64,000 nucleotides of DNA, taken from NCBI RefSeq assembly GCF_004214935.1, contig NZ_SFCC01000003.1:372001-436000 (forward strand). The letters run 5' to 3'. The notes beneath the pieces were generated by a model, which was not told the DNA's origin, made no database searches, and was given only the letters and a program-made list of their open reading frames with translations. The DNA comes from Amycolatopsis suaedae. Lineage in GTDB: Bacteria; Actinomycetota; Actinomycetes; Mycobacteriales; Pseudonocardiaceae. Numbering within the stretch: the stretch's first letter is position 1; every line of letters begins with the position of its first letter. Of this stretch, positions 34,648-43,703 are shown piece by piece. Made by a program: the position numbers and the translations under genes.

Positions 34648-35264
34648 CGCAGCCGCTCGGCTCGCTGCTCGGGCGTCTGCCGGGGGCAGCTGACGCACTT
34701 GGGCTCGCCGGGAATCCGGTACAGCAGGCAGCACGACGCCCGCCGCACCAGCTGGTTGCGGCCCACCGTGACGTAGCGCGGAGCGGGCATGCGGTGGCCG
34801 ACCGCCGCGGCGAGACGTCCGGCCAGTTCGATCGCGCCGTCCACGTCACCGGCGGCCTGACCAGCCCAGAGCAGCCGGTTGGCCAGGGAGTCGGTGGCGA
34901 TGGCCCACAGGGCGGGCTCGCCCGCGCCACACGCGACGCTCACCGCCGACACCACCGCGGCGAGCGCGTCGCCCAGCGTGGCGCCGAACTCGCCGAGATC
35001 ACCGGGGAACGCACGGTCCGCGACGGCGTCGACGTAGCGGCCGTCGGGATGCAGGCGCAGCGTCACCGCGTCCAGTGCCGGGTCGGTGAGCCGTCCGGCG
35101 ACGGCCGACTCCGCCGCCGGGCCGAGCAGCACCGACGACGCCATGTACCAGCGGACTGTGCCGAGCACGCGTTCGTCGACCGGCCCGTACATCGCCCGCG
35201 CGGTGTCCAGATCGGCCCGCAGCCAGTCCGGGTCGGCCAGCACGGTGGCTGGCAGCTCCGTCAC
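34635..35264 (-). CDS. FhuF-like 2Fe-2S protein
   Basis: This 209-residue protein ends with the Cys pattern of FhuF-type ferric-siderophore reductases: C178-C179, ten residues, C190-x-x-C193 (CCLLYRIPGEPKCVSC). The rest is helical and divergent. FhuF reduces siderophore-bound Fe(III) in the cytosol; whether this protein does is inference from the cluster motif alone, as no siderophore gene is nearby. GTG 35264 is preceded by AAGGAG and overlaps the stop of the methyltransferase gene (GTGA), so the two are translationally coupled. Confidence 0.72.
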   Translation of the reverse strand: MTELPATVLADPDWLRADLDTARAMYGPVDERVLGTVRWYMASSVLLGPAAESAVAGRLTDPALDAVTLRLHPDGRYVDAVADRAFPGDLGEFGATLGDALAAVVSAVSVACGAGEPALWAIATDSLANRLLWAGQAAGDVDGAIELAGRLAAAVGHRMPAPRYVTVGRNQLVRRASCCLLYRIPGEPKCVSCPRQTPEQRAERLRPFG

Positions 35265-36094
35265 GGTTTCTCCTTCGCGGTGTACACCGACACCGTGAAC
35301 TCCGCCGTCACCTCGACCGCCGAGGACACCGCGGCCAGCCGCTCGGCCCGGCCGTCGCGATGCAGGTGATGCCCGGCCGGGCCCATCCGGACGACGGCCC
35401 GCACGGCGCCGGGGTCGAGGGTGAGCGGGAGCCGCACCTGGCGACGGTCGGCCGCGACGAACCACTCGGACAGCGACTCGTCCAGCCGCTGCTCCTTGCC
35501 CGCGCCGATGCCGAGCAGTCCCAGGTCCGCCAGCTCGGCCAGGTGCCCCGGACCGGGGGAGGCCACCACCAGCGTGCCGCCGGGTCGCAGCACCCTGGCG
35601 AACTCGGCGCCGTTACGCGGGGCGAACACGTTGAGCAGCACGGCCGCGGAGTCGTCGGCGACCGGCCACGGCTCCCACAGGTTCCACACCGCCGCGGTGA
35701 TCGCCGGATGTGCCTTCGCGGCCCGGCGCAGCGCGACGGCGGAGACGTCCAGCGCCAGCCCGGTCGCGCCGGGCGCCCGGTCCAGCACGGCGGCCAGGTA
35801 GTAGCCGGTCCCGGCGCCCGCGTCCACGACCAGGCCGTCTCCCGAGGGAACCGCGTCGGCGATCGCGTCGGCCAGCGGCGCGTAGTGACCCGCGGCGAGG
35901 AACTCGGCCCTGGCCGCGACCATCTCGGTGGTGTCGGCCGTGCCGGCGGGCACCCGCGCGTGCAGCAGGTTCACGTAGCCCTGCTTGGCCAGGTCGAAGG
36001 CGTGCCCCCGCGCGCAGCGCAGCGTGCGGCCGTCCAGGGTCACGCCTGCCGCGCACACGGAGCAGCGCAGTGCGGCGATCGCGGAGGACTCCAT
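35261..36094 (-). CDS. 23S rRNA (guanine-N1)-methyltransferase, RlmA type
   Basis: This 277-residue SAM-dependent methyltransferase carries the RlmA N-terminal zinc site C11, C14, C27, H31 (CSVCAAG, LRCARGHAFDLAKQGYVNLL) and the SAM motif VVDAGAGTGYYLAAVLDR. The family methylates G745 or G748 of 23S rRNA. The latter, RlmAII/TlrB type, contributes to macrolide resistance in producers. The housekeeping and resistance variants cannot be told apart here. The start at 36094 gives the zinc domain at the N-terminus; its RBS is weak. Confidence 0.85.
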   Translation of the reverse strand: MESSAIAALRCSVCAAGVTLDGRTLRCARGHAFDLAKQGYVNLLHARVPAGTADTTEMVAARAEFLAAGHYAPLADAIADAVPSGDGLVVDAGAGTGYYLAAVLDRAPGATGLALDVSAVALRRAAKAHPAITAAVWNLWEPWPVADDSAAVLLNVFAPRNGAEFARVLRPGGTLVVASPGPGHLAELADLGLLGIGAGKEQRLDESLSEWFVAADRRQVRLPLTLDPGAVRAVVRMGPAGHHLHRDGRAERLAAVSSAVEVTAEFTVSVYTAKEKP

Positions 36095-36169
36095 CGGTCC
36101 ATTCGACCATGCCCGTCGGCCGGTGCTTCGGGCGCGTTTCGGGAACGGACATATCCCACCCGTTGGGAG

Positions 36170-36229
36170 GAAACGCGGCCGTAACATGCGCCACACCGCG
36201 GTTCACAGGGTCGAAACGTCCGGTGTCAC
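36170..36229. promoter_or_regulatory. Array of GlnR-like half-sites upstream of amtB
   Basis: GAAAC (36170), GTAAC (36181), TTCAC (36202), GAAAC (36213) and GTCAC (36225) resemble the actinobacterial GlnR elements gTnAC and GaAAC and are spaced close to 11 bases or its double. The pair TTCAC-N6-GAAAC (36202-36217) fits best. They lie 66-125 bases before the amtB start. Confidence 0.5.
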
Positions 36230-36294
36230 TTCGTGCAACACCGCGTTCCCACACTTTGCCTCCAACTGCGAGACCCGTTCGGCGAGGAGGAAGC

Positions 36295-37961
<1,667 letters not shown>

Positions 37962-37983
37962 CGCGACGGGGGACTGCCCAGCC

Positions 37984-40299
37984 GTGATCGCCGGTGAGCT
38001 CGCCGAAGCGGCGACAAAGCTGCTGGAGGGCCGCCACGGCAGGCTGGGAGCCGCCGCTCTGCGCGCGGCGCTGGTGGACCTGTACGAGTTCTGGTTGGGC
38101 AAGGCCGCCGCGGCGGCCGGCGTCGACACCGCCGAACCCGGTGTCGCGCTGGTCGCCGTCGGCGGCCTCGGCCGTCGGGAGCTCGTGCCGTTCTCCGACC
38201 TCGACCTGGTGCTGGTGCACAACGGCAACACCGGGGTCGGCGAGATCGCCGACGCCCTCTGGTACCCGCTGTGGGACGCCAAGGTCGGCCTGGACCACGC
38301 CGTCCGGACACCGGCCGAGGCACTGCGGGTGGCCACCGAGGACCTGCGTACCGCCGTCGGCCTGCTGGACGTCCGCCACCTGGCAGGCGACACCGGCTTG
38401 GCCGACCGGCTGGCCGCGGCGGCACGGGACAGCTGGCGGCGTACCGCCCGCAAACGTTTGCCGGAGCTGGCCGAGGCCGCGCGGGCACGCTGGCAGCGCA
38501 GCGGCGAGGTCGCCCAGTCCGCCGCACCCGACCTCAAGCACGGCCGCGGCGGGCTGCGTGACCTCGGTCTACTCGACGCGTTCGCCGCCGCCCAGCTGAC
38601 CGACCGGCCGGGGGAGGAGATCCGCGAGGCCCGCAGGCTGCTGCTGGACGTGCGCACCGAGCTGCGCAGGGAACTGCGCCGCGACCGCGACGTGCTCACG
38701 CCGGAGGACGCCGGCCTGGTGGCCGCGGAACTGGAGCTGGGTGACCGGTTCGCGCTGGCCCGCAAGCTGTCCGGCGCGGGCAGGGCGGTCAGCTACGCCG
38801 TCGACCTGGCGTTGCGGGCGACCGTGGAACCGCCGCGGACCCGGTTCGGCCGCAGGCCGAGCAGGACGCCGCTGGCCGAGGGCGTCGTGTTGCACGGCGC
38901 CGAGGTCGCGCTGGCCCGCGACGCCGTCCCGGCGAAGGATCCGGCGCTGTTGCTGCGGGTCGCCGCCGCCGCGGCACGGACTCGGCGGCCGATCGCACAC
39001 GGCACGTTGCGCACGCTGGCCGACTCCGCGCCCGAGCTGCGCTCACCCTGGCCCGCGGCGGCGCGGGAGGCGCTGACCGAGCTGCTCGGGGCCGGGGAGG
39101 GACTGGTCGACGCCGTCGAGGCGCTGGACCGCACCGGGCTGTGGGCGCGGCTGTTTCCCGAGTGGGGCGCCGTGCGTGACCTGCCGCCGAGGGAACCGGT
39201 GCACACCTGGACCGTCGACCGGCACCTGGTGCAGGCCTGCGTGGTGGCCGCCGGGCTGGCGACCACGGTCGCGCGGCCGGACCTGTTGCTGCTCAGTGCG
39301 TTGCTGCACGACATCGGCAAGGGCCGCGAGGCCGACCATTCCGAACTCGGCGCGGCGATCGCGCAGCGGGTGGCCGAGCGGATCGGTCTGTCCGAAGTGG
39401 ACGCCGCAACGGTGTCGGCCGCGGTGCGGCATCACCTGCTGCTGCCGCACACGGCGACCCGGCGCGACATCAGCGAGCCCGCGACGGTGAAGCGGGTGGC
39501 GACGACACTGGACGACGACCCGGTCCTGCTGGAGCTGCTGCACGCGCTGGCCGAGGCGGACGCGACGGCGACCGGACCGGGGGTCTGGACGGAGTGGAAG
39601 GCCGGCCTGATCGGCGAGCTGGTCTCGCGGTGCGGGGAAGTCATGGCCGGCAAGGGTTTCGTCGCGCCCGAGCCGTTGGGGGAGCGGGAGCGGCAACTGC
39701 TCGGCAAGGCCGTGCGAGAGGGCAGTGTGGAGGTCCTGGTCGGCGCGAACGGCAACGTCGCGACGGTGACGCTGGCCGTGCCGGGTAGCCGGGAACTGCT
39801 CGCCCCCGCGGCCGGGGTGCTGGCCCTGCATTCACTGGAGGTCCACACGGCGGCGCTGCGGGGCGGTGACGGCGGCAGGATCGGGCTGTTCACGGCGTCA
39901 CCACGGTTCGGCTCGCTGCCCGACATCGCGCTGCTGCGGGAGCACTTCGCCCGCGCGCTGGCCGGCACGCTGCCACTGACGCAGAAGCTGGCCGTGAAGG
40001 AGCGTGACTACCAGCGTCCGGAGCCGGGCCCGGCGGGCCCGCCGCGGGTGCTGTGGTTCGACGACGAGACGTCCGGTAGCGGGACCGTCGTGCTGGAGTT
40101 GCGCACGGCCGACCGGATCGGACTGCTGTACCGGGTGGCCGGCGCGCTGCGCCGGTGCGAGGCAGAGGTGCGCTGGGCCAGGGTCGCCACCCTCGGCGCT
40201 GCCGTCGTCGACTCGTTCGCCATCGGCCCCCGGCAGGGGCCGCCCGACCAGGCCTGGCGGAGCCGGGTGGAGCAGGCGGTACTGGCCGTGGCCGGGTGA
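37984..40299 (+). CDS. glnD: PII nucleotidylyltransferase GlnD
   Basis: This bifunctional enzyme modifies and demodifies PII. The 771 residues contain the nucleotidyltransferase motif GGLGRRELVPFSDLDLV, the linker domain, an HD phosphohydrolase (LLLSALLHDIGKGREADHSE) and C-terminal ACT sequence (ELRTADRIGLLYRVAGAL). In actinobacteria the homologue adenylylates rather than uridylylates GlnK. GTG 37984 lies 22 bases after the glnK stop; the frame extends further back but overlaps glnK heavily. Confidence 0.93.
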   Translation: MIAGELAEAATKLLEGRHGRLGAAALRAALVDLYEFWLGKAAAAAGVDTAEPGVALVAVGGLGRRELVPFSDLDLVLVHNGNTGVGEIADALWYPLWDAKVGLDHAVRTPAEALRVATEDLRTAVGLLDVRHLAGDTGLADRLAAAARDSWRRTARKRLPELAEAARARWQRSGEVAQSAAPDLKHGRGGLRDLGLLDAFAAAQLTDRPGEEIREARRLLLDVRTELRRELRRDRDVLTPEDAGLVAAELELGDRFALARKLSGAGRAVSYAVDLALRATVEPPRTRFGRRPSRTPLAEGVVLHGAEVALARDAVPAKDPALLLRVAAAAARTRRPIAHGTLRTLADSAPELRSPWPAAAREALTELLGAGEGLVDAVEALDRTGLWARLFPEWGAVRDLPPREPVHTWTVDRHLVQACVVAAGLATTVARPDLLLLSALLHDIGKGREADHSELGAAIAQRVAERIGLSEVDAATVSAAVRHHLLLPHTATRRDISEPATVKRVATTLDDDPVLLELLHALAEADATATGPGVWTEWKAGLIGELVSRCGEVMAGKGFVAPEPLGERERQLLGKAVREGSVEVLVGANGNVATVTLAVPGSRELLAPAAGVLALHSLEVHTAALRGGDGGRIGLFTASPRFGSLPDIALLREHFARALAGTLPLTQKLAVKERDYQRPEPGPAGPPRVLWFDDETSGSGTVVLELRTADRIGLLYRVAGALRRCEAEVRWARVATLGAAVVDSFAIGPRQGPPDQAWRSRVEQAVLAVAG

Positions 40300-40388
40300 C
40301 CCGGTCCGGGGTGTCGGCGGGCCGCCGGGCGTGCGTGGTGGGAGGATGACCGGCGGGTGATCTCGGCGGACCGGGAGGCGGTGACCGC

Positions 40389-40727
40389 ATGCGTGACGAC
40401 GAGCCGTTGCTGCCGCCCACGGTGGTCGCGGGGCACCTGGCGTCGTGTGCCGCCGAACTCGCCAGGGGACCCGCCGGAACCGCGGGTGAACTGGCCGCCG
40501 CCATCGACCGGCTGTCCTCGGCCCAGCACGACCTGACCGCGGCGATCGGCGACATGGCCGAGCGGCTGCGGCAGCACCCGCTGGGCACGAATCCCGAGGT
40601 GAGCGCGCTGGCCGAGATCCTGGCGGCCGCTGCCGGAGCGGTCGGTTACGCCGCCGAGGCCCTCGACGAGGCCGGCCCGCTGGCCACCACACTGCTACGG
40701 ATGGCGGACGAGGACACCCGGTTGTAG
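40389..40727 (+). CDS. Hypothetical small helical protein
   Basis: This 112-residue Ala/Leu-rich acidic protein has no recognised domain. Heptad-like helices run through ELAAAIDRLSSAQHDLTAAI and EILAAAAGAVGYAAEALDE. There is no signal or membrane segment. GGAGG lies about 10 bases upstream of the ATG. It stands alone between glnD and the Ku promoter, and its stop is 3 bases before the LexA-type box. Confidence 0.5.
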   Translation: MRDDEPLLPPTVVAGHLASCAAELARGPAGTAGELAAAIDRLSSAQHDLTAAIGDMAERLRQHPLGTNPEVSALAEILAAAAGAVGYAAEALDEAGPLATTLLRMADEDTRL

Positions 40728-40730
40728 GTA

Positions 40731-40746
40731 TCGAACATCTGTTCGA
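40731..40746. promoter_or_regulatory. LexA (SOS) box upstream of Ku
   Basis: TCGAAC-ATCT-GTTCGA is a perfect 16-bp dyad matching the Gram-positive and actinobacterial LexA consensus CGAAC-N4-GTTCG. It lies just upstream of the Ku -10 element, where bound LexA would block RNA polymerase. Confidence 0.75.
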
Positions 40747-40753
40747 AATCGGG

Positions 40754-40759
40754 TAGACT
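40754..40759 (+). promoter_or_regulatory. -10 element of the Ku promoter, probably leaderless
   Basis: TAGACT lies 6 bases before the Ku ATG, so transcription would start at the start codon. The LexA box lies across the expected -35/spacer region. Confidence 0.5.
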
Positions 40760-40765
40760 TGCGGA

Positions 40766-41644
40766 ATGCGAGCGGTGTGGAAGGGCACGATCGGGTTCGG
40801 CGGCTACGCGATCCCGGTGAAGGCGTACAGCGCGACTGCGGAGCGGGACTCGGGCCTGCATCAGCTACACCTGGCCGACGGTGGGCGCATCCGCTACAAG
40901 CGCGTGTGTGAGCTGGACGGCGCCGAGGTGCCGTGGGAGGAGGTCGGCAAGGGGGTTCCGACGGCGGGCGGCGACGTCGTGGTGCTCGGCGAGGAGGATC
41001 TGGCCCGGTTGCCGCTGCCCGCCGCCGGGTCGATCCGGGTGTGCACGTTCGTCCGGGCGGAGGAGATCGACCCGATCTGGCTGTCGCGTGCCTACCACCT
41101 GGAGCCGGACGTCGCCGGGCTGAAGGCGTACCTGCTGCTGTCCGAGGCGCTGCAGCGCGCCCAGCGGGTGGCCGTGGTGAAGGTGGTGCTGCGGCAGCGC
41201 GAGACGCTGGCGCTGTTGCGGGTGCGCGACCAGGTGCTGCTGCTGGAGACGATGTACTGGCGCGACGAACTGCGTGAGCCGGACTTCCCGTTCCGGCACG
41301 AGGACGTCGAGCTCTCCGACGACGACCTGCGTGCCGCGACCGAGCTGGTCGAGGAGCTTTCCGGCCCGTTCCGGCCGTCGGACTACACCGACGGCTACCG
41401 CAGGGCCGTGGCGAAGCTGGTGAAGAAGAAGGTCGAGGGCGACGACGTGCTGCAGCCCGCCGCGTCCGCGCAGGACGCCGCGGTGAGCGATCTGCTGGCG
41501 GCGATGCGGACCACCGTCGCCGAGCGCGAGCGACGGTCCGCGGTGCGCCGGGCGAAGACGGCGGCCCGCAAGGCCGCGGCGGCGAAGGCCGCCGCGACCA
41601 GGGCGGCGAGGCGGGCGGGCGCCGCGGTGGAGGCCGGCTCCTGA
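40766..41644 (+). CDS. ku: Ku DNA end-binding protein (NHEJ)
   Basis: This homodimeric ring protein loads on double-strand breaks and recruits LigD. The 292 residues start with the family N-terminus MRAVWKGTIGFGGYAIPVK and contain HQLHLADGGRIRYKRVCE and the beta-barrel core (VVKVVLRQRETLALLRV). A Lys/Ala-rich basic tail (AARKAAAAKAAATRAARR) follows, typical of mycobacterial and streptomycete Ku. No LigD is in the window. It is a single-gene unit between its LexA-type box and a strong terminator. Confidence 0.95.
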   Translation: MRAVWKGTIGFGGYAIPVKAYSATAERDSGLHQLHLADGGRIRYKRVCELDGAEVPWEEVGKGVPTAGGDVVVLGEEDLARLPLPAAGSIRVCTFVRAEEIDPIWLSRAYHLEPDVAGLKAYLLLSEALQRAQRVAVVKVVLRQRETLALLRVRDQVLLLETMYWRDELREPDFPFRHEDVELSDDDLRAATELVEELSGPFRPSDYTDGYRRAVAKLVKKKVEGDDVLQPAASAQDAAVSDLLAAMRTTVAERERRSAVRRAKTAARKAAAAKAAATRAARRAGAAVEAGS

Positions 41645-41660
41645 GGTGAGTCGGGGTGCA

Positions 41661-41700
41661 GGGTTTGCCGTGGCCGCGCCGGCGCGGCCACGGCAAACCC
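41661..41700. terminator. 40-bp perfect palindrome, terminator of Ku
   Basis: Both 20-base halves are exactly complementary (left arm GGGTTTGCCGTGGCCGCGCC). The RNA would form a stem of about 18 bp with a 4-base loop, 16 bases after the Ku stop. No T tract follows, but the stem is very stable. Confidence 0.8.
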
Positions 41701-41713
41701 GTCGGGATGAGTA

Positions 41714-41742
41714 GAAGTACCCAGGTATACCTGGGGGACTTC
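41714..41742. promoter_or_regulatory. Nested palindrome of unknown role
   Basis: CCCAGGTATACCTGGG (41720-41735) is a perfect 16-bp palindrome, itself flanked by GAAGT (41714) and ACTTC (41738). It could be an operator for a DNA-binding dimer or a second hairpin. No gene start is nearby on either strand. Confidence 0.45.
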
Positions 41743-41776
41743 ACGCTTCTGTGATCTTCAGGCGCCCGGCAGGCTA

Positions 41777-41941
41777 AGGCCGTGTTTCACAGGTCTGGTC
41801 GATGGGCTTCGTGATCCAGGTGGTTCCTGGCGGTGCGGGCGGATCGCCCTCGTACTGGGCCGTACTCGGGCGCATCCGCCCGTGCCGTCCAGGGGCCGCC
41901 TGGGCGCGAAGACCGCGACCTTGACTTGTGAAACACGGCCT
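41777..41941. mobile_element. 165-bp MITE-like long inverted-repeat element
   Basis: The ends are perfect 15-bp inverted repeats: AGGCCGTGTTTCACA at 41777 and its complement ending at 41941. Similarity between the two arms continues inward, with mismatches and short indels, for about 80 bp each. Examples are GGGCTTCG versus GGTCTTCG and GCGGGCGGATCGCCC versus CACGGGCGGATGCGCCC. The element is thus almost one long hairpin without a coding region. It sits in a gene-free gap between Ku and ffh. No target duplication is obvious. The mobilising transposase is not in the window. Confidence 0.65.
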
Positions 41942-42164
41942 GCGCCCACGCGGTTCGGGGGCGGGCCGCAGAGTTCGGGAATCGCCTGGTACTGGGGGTT
42001 GGGCGAGGCTCGAGGTGGCGAGTGCTCGGCCGGTTCGTCAGAGGGAGTGAACCGGCCGGGCCCTGGTCGCGGCCATGCGGTGTGCGGCAGCGGCTACCCT
42101 CGGAGGGAGTGCGGGTGTTCTCCACCCGTACCGGACGACCACAACCCGCTGGGAGCGCACACCC
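41942..42164 (+). other. ffh leader region
   Basis: This 223-bp non-coding stretch holds an inverted repeat at 42027-42058 (CGGCCGGTTC, 12 bases, GAACCGGCCG) and a possible -10 TACCCT at 42095-42100 for ffh. GGGAG lies about 12 bases before the ffh GTG. I see no gene or RNA gene in it. Confidence 0.45.
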
Positions 42165-43703
42165 GTGTTCGACACCCTCTCCGATCGGCTCACCTCGGTC
42201 CTGCAGAACCTGCGTGGCAAGGGGAAGCTGTCCGACGCCGACATCGACTCGACGGCACGCGAGATCCGGATCGCGCTGCTGGAGGCGGACGTCGCGCTGC
42301 CGGTGGTCCGCGCCTTCATCGCCCAGGTGAAGGAGCGCGCGAAGGGCGCGGAGGTCTCCGAGGCCCTCAACCCGGCGCAGCAGGTCATCAAGATCGTCAA
42401 CGAGGAGCTCATCGCCATCCTCGGTGGCGAGACCCGCCGCCTGAACCTGGCGAAGAACCCGCCGTCGGTCATCATGCTGGCCGGTCTGCAGGGTGCCGGT
42501 AAGACCACGCTCGCGGGCAAGCTCGCCCTGTGGCTGAAGAAGCAGGGCCACGCGCCGCTGCTGGTGGCGTGCGACCTGCAGCGGCCCAACGCGGTGACCC
42601 AGCTGCAGGTGGTCGGTGAGCGGGCTGGCGTCACGACGTTCGCGCCGGAGCCGGGCAACGGCGTCGGCGACCCGGTGGACGTGGCGCGCCGCGGCATCGA
42701 GGAGGCCAAGCGGGCGCAGCACGACATCGTCGTGGTCGACACCGCGGGCCGGCTGGGTGTCGACGAGGAGCTCATGCGCCAGGCCGCCGACATCCGCGAC
42801 GCGGTGCGGCCGGACGAGACGCTGTTCGTCGTCGACGCCATGATCGGTCAGGACGCGGTGACCACCGCCGAGGCGTTCCGCGACGGCGTCGGCTTCACCG
42901 GCGTTGTGCTGACCAAGCTCGACGGTGACGCTCGCGGTGGTGCGGCACTGTCCGTCCGCGAGGTCACCGGCCAGCCGATCCTGTTCGCGTCCAACGGCGA
43001 GAAGCTCGAGGACTTCGACACCTTCCACCCGGACCGGATGGCCAGCCGGATCCTCGGCATGGGCGACATGCTCACCCTGATCGAGCAGGCCGAGAAGGCG
43101 TTCGACCAGGAGAAGGCCGAGGAAGCCGCCGCCAAGCTCGGCGCGGGGGAGCTGACGCTGGAGGACTTCCTCGAGCAGATGCTCGCCGTGCGCAAGATGG
43201 GCCCGATCGGCAACCTGCTCGGCATGCTGCCCGGTGCCGGTCAGATGAAGGACCAGCTCGCGCAGGTCGACGACAAGCAGCTGGACCGGGTCCAGGCCAT
43301 CATCCGCGGCATGACCCCCGCCGAGCGGGAGAACCCGAAGATCATCAACTCGTCCCGCCGTCAGCGGATCGCCAAGGGGTCGGGTGTCGCGGTGCGCGAG
43401 GTCAACGACCTGGTCGACCGGTTCTTCCAGGCCAAGAAGACCATGCAGCAGATGATGGGCCGGTTCGGCATGGGCCCCGGCGGCGGCAGGAAGAACAACC
43501 GCAAGGGCAAGAAGGGCAAGAAGGCCAAGGGGCGCGGGCCCACGCCGTCGAAGGCCCGCGGCGGGATGCCGATGCTCCCGCCCGGTGGCTTTCCCGGTGC
43601 CCCCGGCGGCATGCCGGACCTGTCCCAGCTCGGCGGCGGCCTGAACGACCTGCCCCCGGGCTTCGACCCGTCGAAGCTGAAGCTGCCCAAGAACAACAAA
43701 TGA
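42165..43703 (+). CDS. ffh: Signal recognition particle protein Ffh
   Basis: Ffh is the SRP54 GTPase that binds signal sequences with 4.5S RNA and docks with FtsY. The 512 residues include the N domain (VFDTLSDRLTSVLQNL), G1 GLQGAGKTTLAGKLA, DTAGRLGVDEEL, TKLDGDARGGAALS, and a Met-rich M domain (FFQAKKTMQQMMGRFGM) with RNA-binding SSRRQRIAKGSG. The tail is Gly/Pro/Lys-rich and longer than average. GTG 42165 gives the family N-terminus. The stop overlaps the next ATG. Confidence 0.96.
   Translation: MFDTLSDRLTSVLQNLRGKGKLSDADIDSTAREIRIALLEADVALPVVRAFIAQVKERAKGAEVSEALNPAQQVIKIVNEELIAILGGETRRLNLAKNPPSVIMLAGLQGAGKTTLAGKLALWLKKQGHAPLLVACDLQRPNAVTQLQVVGERAGVTTFAPEPGNGVGDPVDVARRGIEEAKRAQHDIVVVDTAGRLGVDEELMRQAADIRDAVRPDETLFVVDAMIGQDAVTTAEAFRDGVGFTGVVLTKLDGDARGGAALSVREVTGQPILFASNGEKLEDFDTFHPDRMASRILGMGDMLTLIEQAEKAFDQEKAEEAAAKLGAGELTLEDFLEQMLAVRKMGPIGNLLGMLPGAGQMKDQLAQVDDKQLDRVQAIIRGMTPAERENPKIINSSRRQRIAKGSGVAVREVNDLVDRFFQAKKTMQQMMGRFGMGPGGGRKNNRKGKKGKKAKGRGPTPSKARGGMPMLPPGGFPGAPGGMPDLSQLGGGLNDLPPGFDPSKLKLPKNNK

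Noticed and set aside
41714..41742. A copper-responsive CsoR operator
   Set aside because: The GGTATACC core is loosely similar, but there is no csoR, copper exporter or metallothionein gene nearby.
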